Shown one piece after another: positions 1 to 8,610 of a stretch of DNA of 64,000 nucleotides; the first letter of the stretch is position 1, and every line of letters starts with the position of its first letter. Origin of the DNA: Eubacterium_B sp034180045 (GTDB taxonomy: Bacteria; Bacillota; Clostridia; Peptostreptococcales; Anaerovoracaceae); NCBI GenBank assembly GCA_034180045.1, contig JAXFOY010000009.1, positions 1 to 64,000 of the forward strand. The letters are read 5' to 3'. Made by a program: the position numbers and the translations under genes. The notes beneath the pieces are model-generated. The model saw nothing but the letters and a program-made list of their open reading frames with translations, searched no databases and was not told where the DNA came from.

Positions 1-24
1 GTAGAGTTACCGAATGAACCGACT

Positions 25-53
25 TTGATGGACAAATGTTAATTATTTATGGA
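25..53 (+). promoter_or_regulatory. candidate sigma-A promoter for the first surface protein
   Basis: TTGATG at 25-30 and TATGGA at 48-53 are separated by 17 bases, about 60 bases before the start codon of the surface protein gene. The -10 box is a weak match, so this is tentative. Confidence 0.3.
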
Positions 54-114
54 TTTCGCCTAAAAGCAATAAAAATGAAAAGTATGTAGCACATATGAAT
101 TTTAGGAGGTAGTA

Positions 115-1512
115 ATGAAAAGAAAGTTAGCTTCTTTGGCTCTGGCTGTGGTAGTTACGCTATCAGGACTTGCCGTATGGCAACCGGCGAAGGCACTTGC
201 GGCAACAGAGAAGAACTTTATCGATGTAAATGTAAGTGTAAATGAGCCGAGTCCGGGAACGGTGCCGCAGCCTGTAGTAGTGGGAAACAACGGCTATTTT
301 GACAGTATCAAAGAAGTTTGGCATGTAAATAACAACGGTAAATATGAGGAACTCAAAGGAGTTTTCGAAAGCGGAAAAGAATATAGACTGACTCTTTTAA
401 TGGATCTTCCACCGGAAGAAAATGACAAGTTGGACAGCATAAAAGTAACGATTAACGGTGAGCCTGTCGAAAAAATAATTTTTCCACCGGGATTTACTGT
501 AACGAAGACATTTAAGATTCCGGCTGAGGGAAGTGAGATGGGTGAACTTCCAAAAGACCCGGAAGACGGCGGTAAGACGGACGAAAAAGAAGATTCTCCT
601 ATTTTGAAAAAGAAAAAAGAAGAAGCGATAAGCTGGATTAACGGAGCAAAATATTTATCCGATGAAAGAAAAGAAGAGTATAGAATCCGCATAGGTGCTT
701 ATATCGTAGAAGGTCTTGTAGACAGCACTCTTGAAGATGCAAAGAAGGAAAATGAAAAAAACAGCGAAAAGTCTCTGATGAACAAAAAAATTGAGGCTAC
801 AGAGGTCGTTGACAAGTCGGAATATCTTTCATCTCAAAGAAAAGAAGCGTTGAAGAAGGAGATTCAGGACGCGGCTGATCATGATGCAGTTGGTAAGATA
901 CTCGCAAAAGCCTTAGTGGAAATCGCGGAAAACAAGGATAAGGCGGAAAAAGAAAAAAGCGGCGAAGATAAAGAACCTCAAAAAGGTGAAGTCAACTTTT
1001 CAATAAAGAAAATCAGCGATAAAATTGAAAATATAAGCGAAGGTCTTGCGAAGATTATAAAAGGGCTGGATTATCAGATATATGACATCGAGGCATTTGA
1101 AGGCAAGACCAAGGTGACAAATCTAAATGAAAAGAAGGCAATAGAGCTTTCACTTGAAGGCGTGGACCTATCTAAGGTAAAGAATATTTCAGTTTACCAC
1201 ATAAATCCGGATAAGAGCTTTGACAAGGTAGATGATGTAAAGCTGGTAGACGGAAAATTGGTATTTAATTATGACAGATTTTCTCCATTTGTTATAGCTT
1301 TTGAAAAAGCTGAAGCAGAAAAGAGAATTACAATACCTAACACGGGAAATAAGCCTATGGCGGCGCCAAAAGCTGAGGCACCTAAACAACAGGTTACAAA
1401 GTCAAATACTCCTAATACAGGAGATTCAGCTGATAAGGCTATGTATGTGACTTTGATGTTGGTATCGGGTGGATTGCTTGCACTTGTAAGTTCAAGACGC
1501 AAAAAAGCATAG
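115..1512 (+). CDS. sortase-anchored surface protein with two GA-like three-helix modules
   Basis: This 465-residue protein is exported and probably wall-anchored. It has a signal peptide ending near residue 29, a beta-rich region (about 33-140), then two similar helical segments (about 165-220 and 222-275), each with a YLS-x-x-(R/Q)-K-E pattern. These resemble GA (albumin-binding-like) modules. A further beta domain (about 315-398) ends in a DRFSPFVIAFEK-type strand. The C-terminus has TPNTGD at 432-437, a hydrophobic span and a tail SSRRKKA, which is a complete sorting signal. A second motif, IPNTG, lies upstream at 407-411. The start follows AGGAGG with good spacing. It stands alone, with a terminator right after it. 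The ligand is unknown; albumin binding is only suggested by the GA resemblance. Confidence 0.8.
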   Translation: MKRKLASLALAVVVTLSGLAVWQPAKALAATEKNFIDVNVSVNEPSPGTVPQPVVVGNNGYFDSIKEVWHVNNNGKYEELKGVFESGKEYRLTLLMDLPPEENDKLDSIKVTINGEPVEKIIFPPGFTVTKTFKIPAEGSEMGELPKDPEDGGKTDEKEDSPILKKKKEEAISWINGAKYLSDERKEEYRIRIGAYIVEGLVDSTLEDAKKENEKNSEKSLMNKKIEATEVVDKSEYLSSQRKEALKKEIQDAADHDAVGKILAKALVEIAENKDKAEKEKSGEDKEPQKGEVNFSIKKISDKIENISEGLAKIIKGLDYQIYDIEAFEGKTKVTNLNEKKAIELSLEGVDLSKVKNISVYHINPDKSFDKVDDVKLVDGKLVFNYDRFSPFVIAFEKAEAEKRITIPNTGNKPMAAPKAEAPKQQVTKSNTPNTGDSADKAMYVTLMLVSGGLLALVSSRRKKA

Positions 1513-1532
1513 AAGCATAGATAAAATTTATG

Positions 1533-1563
1533 GGAGTTAGAAGCGAATTTCTAACTCCTTTTG
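1533..1563 (+). terminator. intrinsic terminator after the surface protein gene
   Basis: A 10-bp stem (GGAGTTAGAA with TTCTAACTCC) with a 6-base loop is followed directly by TTTT. It lies 20 bases after the stop codon. Confidence 0.85.
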
Positions 1564-1665
1564 CGTATAAAAGTATTGCTAAAGACTTTTTTGATGATAT
1601 ATAATATCAATTATTACCTATGGCAAAAGCTGAAGGTATTGAAGATTAGTAACGGAAGGTGTAAA

Positions 1666-2391
1666 ATGCAGCAATATTTTAGCGATGTCTCGCTGGAGAT
1701 AGGTGATGAATATATATTTGATTCAAAGCAGGCCCATCATGCCAAAAATGTTGTCAGATTGGAAAATGAAAAAGTAAGAATTGTTGCAGGCGGAATAGGC
1801 TATTTTGCAACTTGCTACAGTAAAGGCAAGGACTTTGTGGCGTGCATAGAGGAAAAAGATGAAAACATCAATGAAATAGGTGTGGAAGTTACCTTGGCTC
1901 TTGCTTTGATTCGCAAAGAGAAGTTTGAGCTTGCCTTGCAAAAAGCTGCGGAATTGGGAGTGACGAGAGTCGTTCCTTTTGTTTCATCAAGATGTGTTGC
2001 TAAACCGAAGAAGGAAAAAGAAGATAAGGTTCTAAGGCGTTATCGCGATATTTTGCTCGAGGCCAGCGAGCAGTGCAAACGCAACTATATTCCCAAAATT
2101 ACAGAGCCGGTTAAATTGGAAAATATAGGAGAGTACTGTTCGGATATAAATCTGGTTCCATACGAAAATGCATTCGGCAGGTCGAACTTTATTGGTGAGG
2201 AGTTGAATTCAAAAAAATCCGTCACCGTTGTGATAGGACCGGAGGGTGGGTTCAGTGATGATGAAATCGCATTTTTGAATGATAAAGGCTTTATTACAGT
2301 AACTTTAGGTTCAAGGATACTTCGTGCCGAAACCGCTGCAATATTTGCTTGCTGCGCCGTTGTATCGGCTTTTGAAAACAAAATAGAATAA
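1666..2391 (+). CDS. rsmE: 16S rRNA (uracil-1498-N3)-methyltransferase RsmE
   Basis: A SPOUT-class methyltransferase expected to methylate U1498 of 16S rRNA in the cytoplasm. The N-terminal PUA-like half (about 1-70) includes the HHAKNVVRL segment. The C-terminal knot carries VTRVVPFVSSRC, the IGPEGGFSDDE S-adenosylmethionine loop and LGSRILRAETA, all hallmarks of RsmE. The chosen ATG has GGAAGG upstream and gives 241 residues, the usual family length. An in-frame TTG at 1561 would add 35 residues, but it lies inside the preceding terminator and is rejected. The gene appears monocistronic, with a terminator after it. Confidence 0.93.
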   Translation: MQQYFSDVSLEIGDEYIFDSKQAHHAKNVVRLENEKVRIVAGGIGYFATCYSKGKDFVACIEEKDENINEIGVEVTLALALIRKEKFELALQKAAELGVTRVVPFVSSRCVAKPKKEKEDKVLRRYRDILLEASEQCKRNYIPKITEPVKLENIGEYCSDINLVPYENAFGRSNFIGEELNSKKSVTVVIGPEGGFSDDEIAFLNDKGFITVTLGSRILRAETAAIFACCAVVSAFENKIE

Positions 2392-2403
2392 AAATTCACC
2401 GGG

Positions 2404-2451
2404 GGTGATTTTCAGAACTTAGGTGTTCTGCGAATCAGCCTTTTGTTTGTT
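2404..2451 (+). terminator. intrinsic terminator of rsmE
   Basis: A two-part stem (TGATT with AATCA, then CAGAAC with GTTCTG around the loop TTAGGT), extended by a GG/CC pair, is followed by TTTTGTTTGTT. Confidence 0.65.
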
Positions 2452-2473
2452 ATTACTATTATGGTGTAGGGAA

Positions 2474-2503
2474 TAGACAGGATGCCCCCGGGTGTGTTAA
2501 AAT
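2474..2503 (+). promoter_or_regulatory. candidate promoter of the polysaccharide cluster
   Basis: TAGACA (2474-2479), an 18-base spacer and an extended -10 TGTTAAAAT (2495-2503) would start a leader of about 100 bases before wbpA. The spacer holds CCCCCGGGTG, which can pair with CACCGGGGG at 2397-2405. Confidence 0.4.
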
Positions 2504-2609
2504 ATTTGGGAATAATTGAATTTACAATTGCGGTGTTATAGCTAGGTAAGATAACTGAGCACTTATAATTGAGGGAATAAATATATAATATTTAAGTAGA
2601 GAGGTAAGT

Positions 2610-3923
2610 ATGAAAAAGGAACTTTTAGCCAAAATTGAGTCGAAGGACATAATAGTCGGCGTTGTCGGACTCGGGTATGTAGGTCTGCCGCTAGCTGTAG
2701 AAAAGGCAAAATCAGGATATAAGACAATCGGATTTGATGTTCAGGAAGAAAAGGTAAAGCTCGTAAACGAAGGACATAATTACATCGGAGATGTCGTTGA
2801 CGACGACCTTAAAACATTGGTTAAAGAAAATAGACTTTCGGCTACAAGTGATTTCAGTTTTGTGAAGGATGTTGATTTTGTGGCTATTTGTGTTCCAACT
2901 CCTTTAGATGCTCATCAGCAGCCTGATATCAGCTATGTCAAATCTTCGGCTGAGCAAATAGCGAAATATATGACTAGAGGTACTATCGTAGTTCTTGAGT
3001 CTACAACATATCCGGGTACAACAGAGGAACTGCTGAAGCCGATTTTAGAAAACGGTTCAGGTATGAAATGCGGGGAGGATTTCTACCTTGGATTTTCGCC
3101 TGAGCGTGTTGATCCGGGCAATAAGCAGTTTAAGACAAAGAATACTCCTAAGGTTGTAGGAGCTATAGGGGATGATGCGACAGAAGTCATAGCTACTATG
3201 TACAGAGCTGTTTTAGAGGGGGATGTACACGAAGTTTCGTCTCCTGCTATTGCAGAGATGGAGAAAATTTTAGAAAACACTTACAGAAATATAAATATAG
3301 GTCTTGCTAATGAAATGGCTATCTTGTGCAATAAGATGGGGATTAACTATTGGGAGGTTGTAGATGCGGCAAGCAGTAAACCGTACGGCTTCCAAGCTTT
3401 TTATCCGGGACCGGGTCTGGGCGGACACTGCATACCTTTGGATCCTTACTATCTGTCATGGAAAGCCAGAGAATTTGGCTTCCATACATCAATGATAGAA
3501 AGCTCAATGATGGTTAACGATAAGATGCCTGAGTATTGTGTTGAAAGAGCAAGCAAGATATTAAACAAAGTGGGTAAGGCCTTGAGCACATCCAAGGTTT
3601 TGATTTTGGGTGTTGCATATAAGCAAGATATTGACGATTACAGAGAAAGCCCTGCTATTGATGTAATCGAGATTCTAAAACAAGGCGGTGCATCTGTAGA
3701 TTTCTATGATCCGTATATCAGCCAGTACAAACATAACGGTGAAGTTTTTAAGGGAATCGAAAAAATATCACCTGATGTTGTTTCATCGTATGATTTGATC
3801 ATGATTACGGCATCACATACAAATGTGGATTATAAAATGGTAAACGAAAACGCAAAAGCAATTTTTGATACAAAGAACGCCATGAAAAATATTGAAAATA
3901 GGGATAAAATCGAGGTCTTATAA
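2610..3923 (+). CDS. wbpA: UDP-N-acetyl-D-glucosamine 6-dehydrogenase, WbpA type
   Basis: A UDP-glucose/GDP-mannose dehydrogenase family enzyme that should oxidise C6 of UDP-GlcNAc to UDP-GlcNAcA with NAD. The Rossmann motif GLGYVGLP is at residues 20-27. The sequence runs through VVLESTTYPGTTEE, FSPERVDPGNK and FYPGPGLGGHCIPLDPYY, with the catalytic Cys at 274 and a C-terminal domain ending in the VLGVAYKxDxDDxRESPA type. At 437 residues it has normal length. GAGAGG lies just before the ATG. It is the first gene of the cluster and is followed by a WbpB-like oxidoreductase, as expected for an acetamido-uronic acid pathway. WecC- or TuaD-like substrates are less likely given the overall motif match to WbpA. 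Confidence 0.88.
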   Translation: MKKELLAKIESKDIIVGVVGLGYVGLPLAVEKAKSGYKTIGFDVQEEKVKLVNEGHNYIGDVVDDDLKTLVKENRLSATSDFSFVKDVDFVAICVPTPLDAHQQPDISYVKSSAEQIAKYMTRGTIVVLESTTYPGTTEELLKPILENGSGMKCGEDFYLGFSPERVDPGNKQFKTKNTPKVVGAIGDDATEVIATMYRAVLEGDVHEVSSPAIAEMEKILENTYRNINIGLANEMAILCNKMGINYWEVVDAASSKPYGFQAFYPGPGLGGHCIPLDPYYLSWKAREFGFHTSMIESSMMVNDKMPEYCVERASKILNKVGKALSTSKVLILGVAYKQDIDDYRESPAIDVIEILKQGGASVDFYDPYISQYKHNGEVFKGIEKISPDVVSSYDLIMITASHTNVDYKMVNENAKAIFDTKNAMKNIENRDKIEVL

Positions 3924-3990
3924 TAGTACTTGAAACCCTTAGAGTTTTATTCATAAACATCGAACATAGGAAAGGATTGGTAAATCTATA

Positions 3991-5064
3991 ATGAAATACG
4001 CATTGATAGGATGTGGAAGAATAGCGATAAACCACATGAAAGCGGCGATAAACAATGAACTTGAAATTGTGGCGGTATGTGATATTTTACCTGAAAAGAT
4101 GGAAGAAATTCTCGTTAAATCTGAACTTCAGTCAGATTCAGGAATTAAAAGATACACTGACTATAAGGAATTATTAAAGGAAGAAAAGCCTGAGCTTATA
4201 AGCATTGCCACCGAAAGCGGAAATCATGCGGAAATTGCACTTTTCTGCATAAAAAACGGCGTGAACCTGATAATTGAAAAGCCTATGGCTATGAGCATTG
4301 AAGATGCAAATAAGATAATTGATGCGTCGGAAAAATACAATGTAAAAGTTTCGGCATGCCATCAGAATAGATTCAATGTTGCCATTCAGGAGCTGAGAAA
4401 AGCAATAGAAAAAAACAGATTCGGAAAACTTTCCCACGGCTCTATTCATGTAAGATGGAACAGAGATCACGGATATTACGATCAGGCTTCGTGGAGAGGT
4501 ACATGGGCTCAAGACGGTGGAGCTTTGATGAATCAGTGTATTCACGGAATAGACCTGCTTAGATGGATGATGGGCGATGAAATCGAAGAAATATACGGGG
4601 TGACAAGGCAGCAGTTCCACGATTATCTTGAAGCTGAAGACGTAGGTATGGCGGTGATAAAGTTTAAGAATGGCGCCATAGGAACAATAGAGGGAACTAC
4701 TAATGTTTATCCGAAGAATCTGGAAGAAACTCTCTATATATTCGGCGAAAAAGGCACCGTTAAAATCGGCGGAACATCTACAAACAACATAGATGTCTGG
4801 GATTTTGCGGATGAGAGAGAAGAAGACTCGAAAAACAAGGGCTTGCAAGAAGCAACGAGCAATGTGTATGGCAACGGACATACAAGTTTGTTTGCCGACG
4901 TAATCGATGCGATAAAAAATGATAGAAAACCGTATGTAGATGCGGTGGCAGGAAGAAATGCTTTAGAAGTAGTGCTGTCTATCTATAAGAGTCAGAAGAC
5001 AGGTCAGGCTGTCAAATACCCGCTCACCGATTTTGCCAGCACTGATATGAAAGGTATGTTTTAG
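3991..5064 (+). CDS. Gfo/Idh/MocA oxidoreductase, probable WbpB/WlbA-type sugar 3-dehydrogenase
   Basis: The N-terminal Rossmann fold begins with IGCGRIA and the family signature EKP is at residues 96-98 (EKPMAMS). The substrate-binding half contains QNRFN, RGTWAQDGGALMNQCIHGIDLL and a GTIEGTTN strand. These features are typical of enzymes that oxidise C3 of UDP-GlcNAcA before transamination. At 357 residues it is a complete family member. It lies 67 bases after wbpA, shares its promoter, and is followed by a terminator, so the two genes form a short first transcription unit. The WbpB role is inferred from the pairing with wbpA and from the aminotransferase at 9.6 kb. Confidence 0.8.
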   Translation: MKYALIGCGRIAINHMKAAINNELEIVAVCDILPEKMEEILVKSELQSDSGIKRYTDYKELLKEEKPELISIATESGNHAEIALFCIKNGVNLIIEKPMAMSIEDANKIIDASEKYNVKVSACHQNRFNVAIQELRKAIEKNRFGKLSHGSIHVRWNRDHGYYDQASWRGTWAQDGGALMNQCIHGIDLLRWMMGDEIEEIYGVTRQQFHDYLEAEDVGMAVIKFKNGAIGTIEGTTNVYPKNLEETLYIFGEKGTVKIGGTSTNNIDVWDFADEREEDSKNKGLQEATSNVYGNGHTSLFADVIDAIKNDRKPYVDAVAGRNALEVVLSIYKSQKTGQAVKYPLTDFASTDMKGMF

Positions 5065-5116
5065 AGTAAAGAAGCTTATGCTTCCATAGGTTTTACATTT
5101 TGACAGATTGATATAC

Positions 5117-5161
5117 AGCGGTTTAGGTGAATGTGTATAAAGCCTGAGCCGCTTTTACTTT
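5117..5161 (+). terminator. intrinsic terminator after the wbpA-wbpB-like pair
   Basis: An 11-bp stem AGCGGTTTAGG with CCTGAGCCGCT (two G-U pairs) is followed by TTTTACTTT. Confidence 0.7.
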
Positions 5162-5191
5162 GATGCGAACTAATTGTATGCTTACAAAATA

Positions 5192-5220
5192 TTTACTAAT
5201 CAAGCAAAATGTGGTAAAAT
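5192..5220 (+). promoter_or_regulatory. promoter of the second glycan transcription unit
   Basis: TTTACT (5192-5197), a 17-base spacer and TAAAAT (5215-5220) with an upstream TGG (extended -10). It lies 30 bases before the acyltransferase start codon and just after a terminator. Confidence 0.6.
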
Positions 5221-5250
5221 CAATTAGTTAAGGAGGACAAAACGAGATTT

Positions 5251-6312
5251 ATGGAGAAACGAGAAAGACTGGTATTTTTGGACATAATAAAAATTTGTTG
5301 TGCCATCTTAATATATATGAGACATTCAATTTCAATGTTTGGATGTTCATACGGAAATCTCAAGATAGATCTTTTAATATGTGCGACAACTTCTCCGGTA
5401 ATGACTTGCTTTTTCGTGGTTTCCGGATTTTCCATATATTATAATAACTGCCGCAAAAATCTTTTGGAAGCGGAAAATCTCAAAGGATTTTACATAAAAA
5501 GATTTATCACCATCTTCCCTACATATTTTTTAGTACATATACTGTCATACTTTTTTACGGATAATACAATTCAGCAAGCTATATATGCGACGCCCGCCGA
5601 GCTTTTAGGAATACAGTCAATGTTTGGCGGCTTGTTCGGAGTATTGCATAGCGGAGCAACTTGGTTTATAAGTTCTCTTTTGCTTGGATATTTTATCTAT
5701 CCGCTTGTGCAGGAACTGCTTAAAATGCAGGGTAAGTACACATATATAACCGCGATGACAATATTTTTCACATTGATATATTCTGAAGTCGTAGTTACTC
5801 AGATATTTTCTGCACCTCCGGGTTATGTGAATCCCGTGCTGCGTGCAATGCAATTTGTTTTGGGTGCGGCGCTTTGCTCAGCGTTTTTTGAGTCAAAAAA
5901 TAATGGGCGCAGCTCAAGCAAGGCACTGTCAGTAATAGGTGTCAATTTTGTGCTTAGCTGTGCAATACTGGCGTTTGCGCTGTATTACAATATGAGTAAG
6001 CAAGATATAATAGTACCTATATATTATTTCCTCATATCTTTGGCTATGTTGATTTCGATAAGATTTAAGCCGCAGATGTTGACGAAGAACAGACTGATTC
6101 AATATGCCAGCAGCCTGTCATACTATTTTTTCATATTGCAGGTATTTCTATGGGATTTGTCGGCAAAACTTTGCAGTTTGACGGGATGGGAGTCTAATAC
6201 GGGCAAACTGGTGATTTCTTTTACGCTTTGTGTAATACTTTCAATTATATGTATGGAGTTTTTCGACAAACATGCTAAGAACATACTAAAAAAGAAGCTT
6301 GTTAAGGCTTAG
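5251..6312 (+). CDS. membrane acyltransferase family 3 (OafA-like) protein
   Basis: A 353-residue protein made mostly of hydrophobic spans, about ten in all. It begins with RLVFLDIIKICCAILIYMRHS, matching the start of acyltransferase-3 proteins, where the His after the first membrane span is catalytic. Such enzymes move acyl groups, often acetyl, onto sugars at the membrane. In this cluster it most likely O-acylates the glycan or its lipid-linked precursor. AAGGAGG lies about 14 bases upstream of the chosen ATG, which is a little far. Donor and acceptor cannot be told from sequence. Confidence 0.78.
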   Translation: MEKRERLVFLDIIKICCAILIYMRHSISMFGCSYGNLKIDLLICATTSPVMTCFFVVSGFSIYYNNCRKNLLEAENLKGFYIKRFITIFPTYFLVHILSYFFTDNTIQQAIYATPAELLGIQSMFGGLFGVLHSGATWFISSLLLGYFIYPLVQELLKMQGKYTYITAMTIFFTLIYSEVVVTQIFSAPPGYVNPVLRAMQFVLGAALCSAFFESKNNGRSSSKALSVIGVNFVLSCAILAFALYYNMSKQDIIVPIYYFLISLAMLISIRFKPQMLTKNRLIQYASSLSYYFFILQVFLWDLSAKLCSLTGWESNTGKLVISFTLCVILSIICMEFFDKHAKNILKKKLVKA

Positions 6313-6369
6313 ATTTAATATAAAAATAAGGGCACCTATAAAATAGGTCCGGCGAGGAATATTGAGTTT

Positions 6370-6987
6370 ATGGCAAAGAGACTATATTGCAATTTCATAA
6401 AAAGAGCTTTGGATTTGCTGATTGGAATAATAGGGATTTTGATTTTGAGTCCCGTGCTTCTTATCGTCGCGATTTTGGTCAGAATTAAGCTCGGTTCTCC
6501 TATAATTTTCAAGCAGGAAAGACCGGGTCTAAACGGCAAAGTTTTCAACTTATATAAGTTTAGAACAATGACAGATGCAAAAGACGAAAACGGTAATATG
6601 TTAGATGATGAACATAGACTTACGAGCTTCGGCAAAAAATTAAGAGCCTCAAGCTTGGATGAGCTGCCGGAACTTTACAACATAATAAACGGCGATATGT
6701 CGATAGTGGGGCCGAGACCTCTTTTGGTAAAGTATCTTCCGCTTTATAACGAGCGACAAAGACGACGTCATGATGTTAGACCGGGACTTACAGGCTTAGC
6801 TCAGGTATCAGGAAGAAATGCAATTACTTGGACGGAAAAATTCGAAAAGGATGTTGAATATGTGGATAATATTTCGTTCAAATTGGACATCGCCATATTT
6901 GTAAAAACAATATATTGCGTCCTGAAAAGAGAGGGAATAAATTCCGAGTCGGCAGCTACTATGGAGGATTTCACGGGAAATAATTAG
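6370..6987 (+). CDS. pglC: undecaprenyl-phosphate phosphosugar transferase, PglC-like
   Basis: A 205-residue monotopic phosphoglycosyl transferase that should start the glycan by moving a phospho-sugar onto undecaprenyl phosphate. The reentrant hydrophobic helix is near residues 10-35. The core follows with FKQERPGLNG, the YKFRTM motif, the catalytic Asp-Glu pair in SLDELPEL, the GPRPLL motif and VRPGLTGLAQVSGRN. The short length without extra membrane spans is the PglC form rather than the WbaP form. pglD follows 8 bases later, and the PglE/PglF genes lie at 25.7-29 kb. This supports diNAc-bacillosamine phosphate as the sugar transferred. Confidence 0.85.
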   Translation: MAKRLYCNFIKRALDLLIGIIGILILSPVLLIVAILVRIKLGSPIIFKQERPGLNGKVFNLYKFRTMTDAKDENGNMLDDEHRLTSFGKKLRASSLDELPELYNIINGDMSIVGPRPLLVKYLPLYNERQRRRHDVRPGLTGLAQVSGRNAITWTEKFEKDVEYVDNISFKLDIAIFVKTIYCVLKREGINSESAATMEDFTGNN

Positions 6988-6995
6988 GAGATTGC

Positions 6996-7652
6996 ATGAA
7001 AGAAAAAATTATCTTAGTCGGTACAGGGCAGCATTTCAACGTGGTGCTGTACAATTTGAGAGAGCAGGGGAAATATGAAGTCGCTTGTGCCATAGATGCA
7101 AACGCATCTAACAGAGGTAAAACTCTTAATGGTGTATATGTAGAGGAAATCTACGAGAATTTAGAAGAACTGAAGCGAAAATACGGCACAAATAAGTTCT
7201 TCATATCCTTCGGCAGTATGAAATATCGCAGGGAAGTATATAAGCGTTTTGTCTCTATGGGATGGGAGTCAGTAAATATAATACATCCTGATGCGGTGGT
7301 TTCTCCTGAAGCTAAGCTTGGGAAAGGTATTTTGATTGAATGCGGCTGTCTTGTAACACCAAACCCGTTAATAGGTGATAATGTAGTAATAAATACGGGC
7401 TCACAGGTAAATCATGACAATATAGTGGAAAGTCATGTATATATAGCCTCAGGAGTGATTTTGTCCGGAGGAGTTACAATCAAAGAAAATACTTTGCTCG
7501 ACGACGGCGTTATAGTTACCCTGGGTACAACGGTGGGTGCGGACAGCATCATCGGTGCAGGGGCTGTGGTTACGAAAAATACATCTGACAAAATGGTTGT
7601 ATACGGAAATCCCGCTAAAGAAATAAGAGTAAACGATAATATTGGGAAATAA
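6996..7652 (+). CDS. pglD: PglD-like sugar N-acetyltransferase
   Basis: A NeuD/PglD-family acetyltransferase, 218 residues. The N-terminal nucleotide-binding region begins IILVGTGQHFN. From about residue 95 there is a left-handed beta helix of hexapeptide repeats, with the expected catalytic His at 140 (QVNHDN) and the closing AGAVVTKN and GNPAKEIR segments. In bacillosamine synthesis this enzyme acetylates the 4-amino group made by PglE. Its position right after pglC fits that role. A sialic-acid-type substrate is possible in principle, but no sialic acid genes are seen. Confidence 0.83.
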   Translation: MKEKIILVGTGQHFNVVLYNLREQGKYEVACAIDANASNRGKTLNGVYVEEIYENLEELKRKYGTNKFFISFGSMKYRREVYKRFVSMGWESVNIIHPDAVVSPEAKLGKGILIECGCLVTPNPLIGDNVVINTGSQVNHDNIVESHVYIASGVILSGGVTIKENTLLDDGVIVTLGTTVGADSIIGAGAVVTKNTSDKMVVYGNPAKEIRVNDNIGK

Positions 7653-7654
7653 AA

Positions 7655-8572
7655 GTGGCGAAGATGAAAATTAAAGAACTTTTAGAATTTCTAACTGCCC
7701 GTGGAGAAAAATTCGAATTTAAGGGAAACGAAAACGAAGAAGTCTATGGATTCTCTTCCCTTAAAAATTATAAACGAGGAACCTTTACCTGGATAAAAAA
7801 TTCGACATATATTCCGCAGGGGATGAATGCAGGTGAGTGCACTTTGATTATCACACAAGGTGACGAAGAACTGCCGTGCAAAAATGCAATTTATTCGCAA
7901 ATGTCAAAGCGTGTTTTTTTCTCGCTTGTGGAACACTTTTCAGATGTGAACCGCACAGGAGAAGCTGATTTTGCGATAGGAAACAACACCTATATTGCAC
8001 CGGGCGCATCGCTTGGCGAAAACATCAAAATAGGGCATAACTGCACCATAGACGGAGAGGTAAGCATCGGCGGAAACTGTAGCATTGGTAGCAATGTTTC
8101 TATACTGGGCAAGGTGGAAATCGGGCAAGGCACAACAATTCAGTCAGGTGTTCGCATAGGTGATGCGGACTTGTCTTATGTGCATGATGCCGAAGGGTGC
8201 CGGAAAATGGTTAAACATTACGGAGGGGTGAAAATAGGCGAGAATGTATACATAGGTGCAAACACGGCGATTTCACGAGGAACCATTGATGATACAGTTA
8301 TAGGTGATGAAACCTCTATAGATGCGCTGTGTCATATCAGCCACAACTGCGTATTAGGTAAGAAAAATACGATTGTAGACGGCTCATATCTTTATGGCTC
8401 GGTTGAGACCGGAGATAACGTATATATCGCAAGCTCAATAATAATGAATCAGATGAAACTTGGCGATAATGTTACGGTAGGCATGAACAGTGTTGTCATG
8501 TCAAATATTGAATCAGGTAATACTGTCGTAGGCACGCCGGCAAAAAAATTGATAAGAAAGATTTCTAAATAG
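7655..8572 (+). CDS. LpxD-like hexapeptide N-acyltransferase (copy 1)
   Basis: A 305-residue protein with an LpxD-like N-terminal domain (GFSSLKNYKRGTFTWIKN, about 28-47) and a long left-handed beta helix. The segment SIDALCHISHNCVLG contains the His that is catalytic in LpxD. The end, VVGTPAKKLIRK, is family-typical. A Gram-positive cell has no lipid A, so a sugar N-acyltransferase for the glycan (the WbpD-like step) is more likely. The start is GTG at 7655 or ATG at 7664; neither has a clear ribosome binding site, so coupling to pglD, which ends 2 bases earlier, is probable. Related copies lie at 12.8 and 13.7 kb. Confidence 0.75.
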   Translation: MAKMKIKELLEFLTARGEKFEFKGNENEEVYGFSSLKNYKRGTFTWIKNSTYIPQGMNAGECTLIITQGDEELPCKNAIYSQMSKRVFFSLVEHFSDVNRTGEADFAIGNNTYIAPGASLGENIKIGHNCTIDGEVSIGGNCSIGSNVSILGKVEIGQGTTIQSGVRIGDADLSYVHDAEGCRKMVKHYGGVKIGENVYIGANTAISRGTIDDTVIGDETSIDALCHISHNCVLGKKNTIVDGSYLYGSVETGDNVYIASSIIMNQMKLGDNVTVGMNSVVMSNIESGNTVVGTPAKKLIRKISK

Positions 8573-8610
8573 CTTCGACGATTTGAAGCGGAGAATTTAA
8601 GGAGTGGAAA

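Noticed and set aside
1561..1665. Longer RsmE from a TTG at 1561
   Set aside because: It would begin inside a strong terminator, adds residues unlike the family, and the ATG at 1666 has a good ribosome binding site.
2392..2609. Riboswitch in the wbpA leader
   Set aside because: The strong hairpin is best explained as the rsmE terminator; no known aptamer pattern was found.
4174..4881. 235-residue minus-strand frame
   Set aside because: It mirrors the oxidoreductase gene, has unusual composition and no ribosome binding site or known domain.
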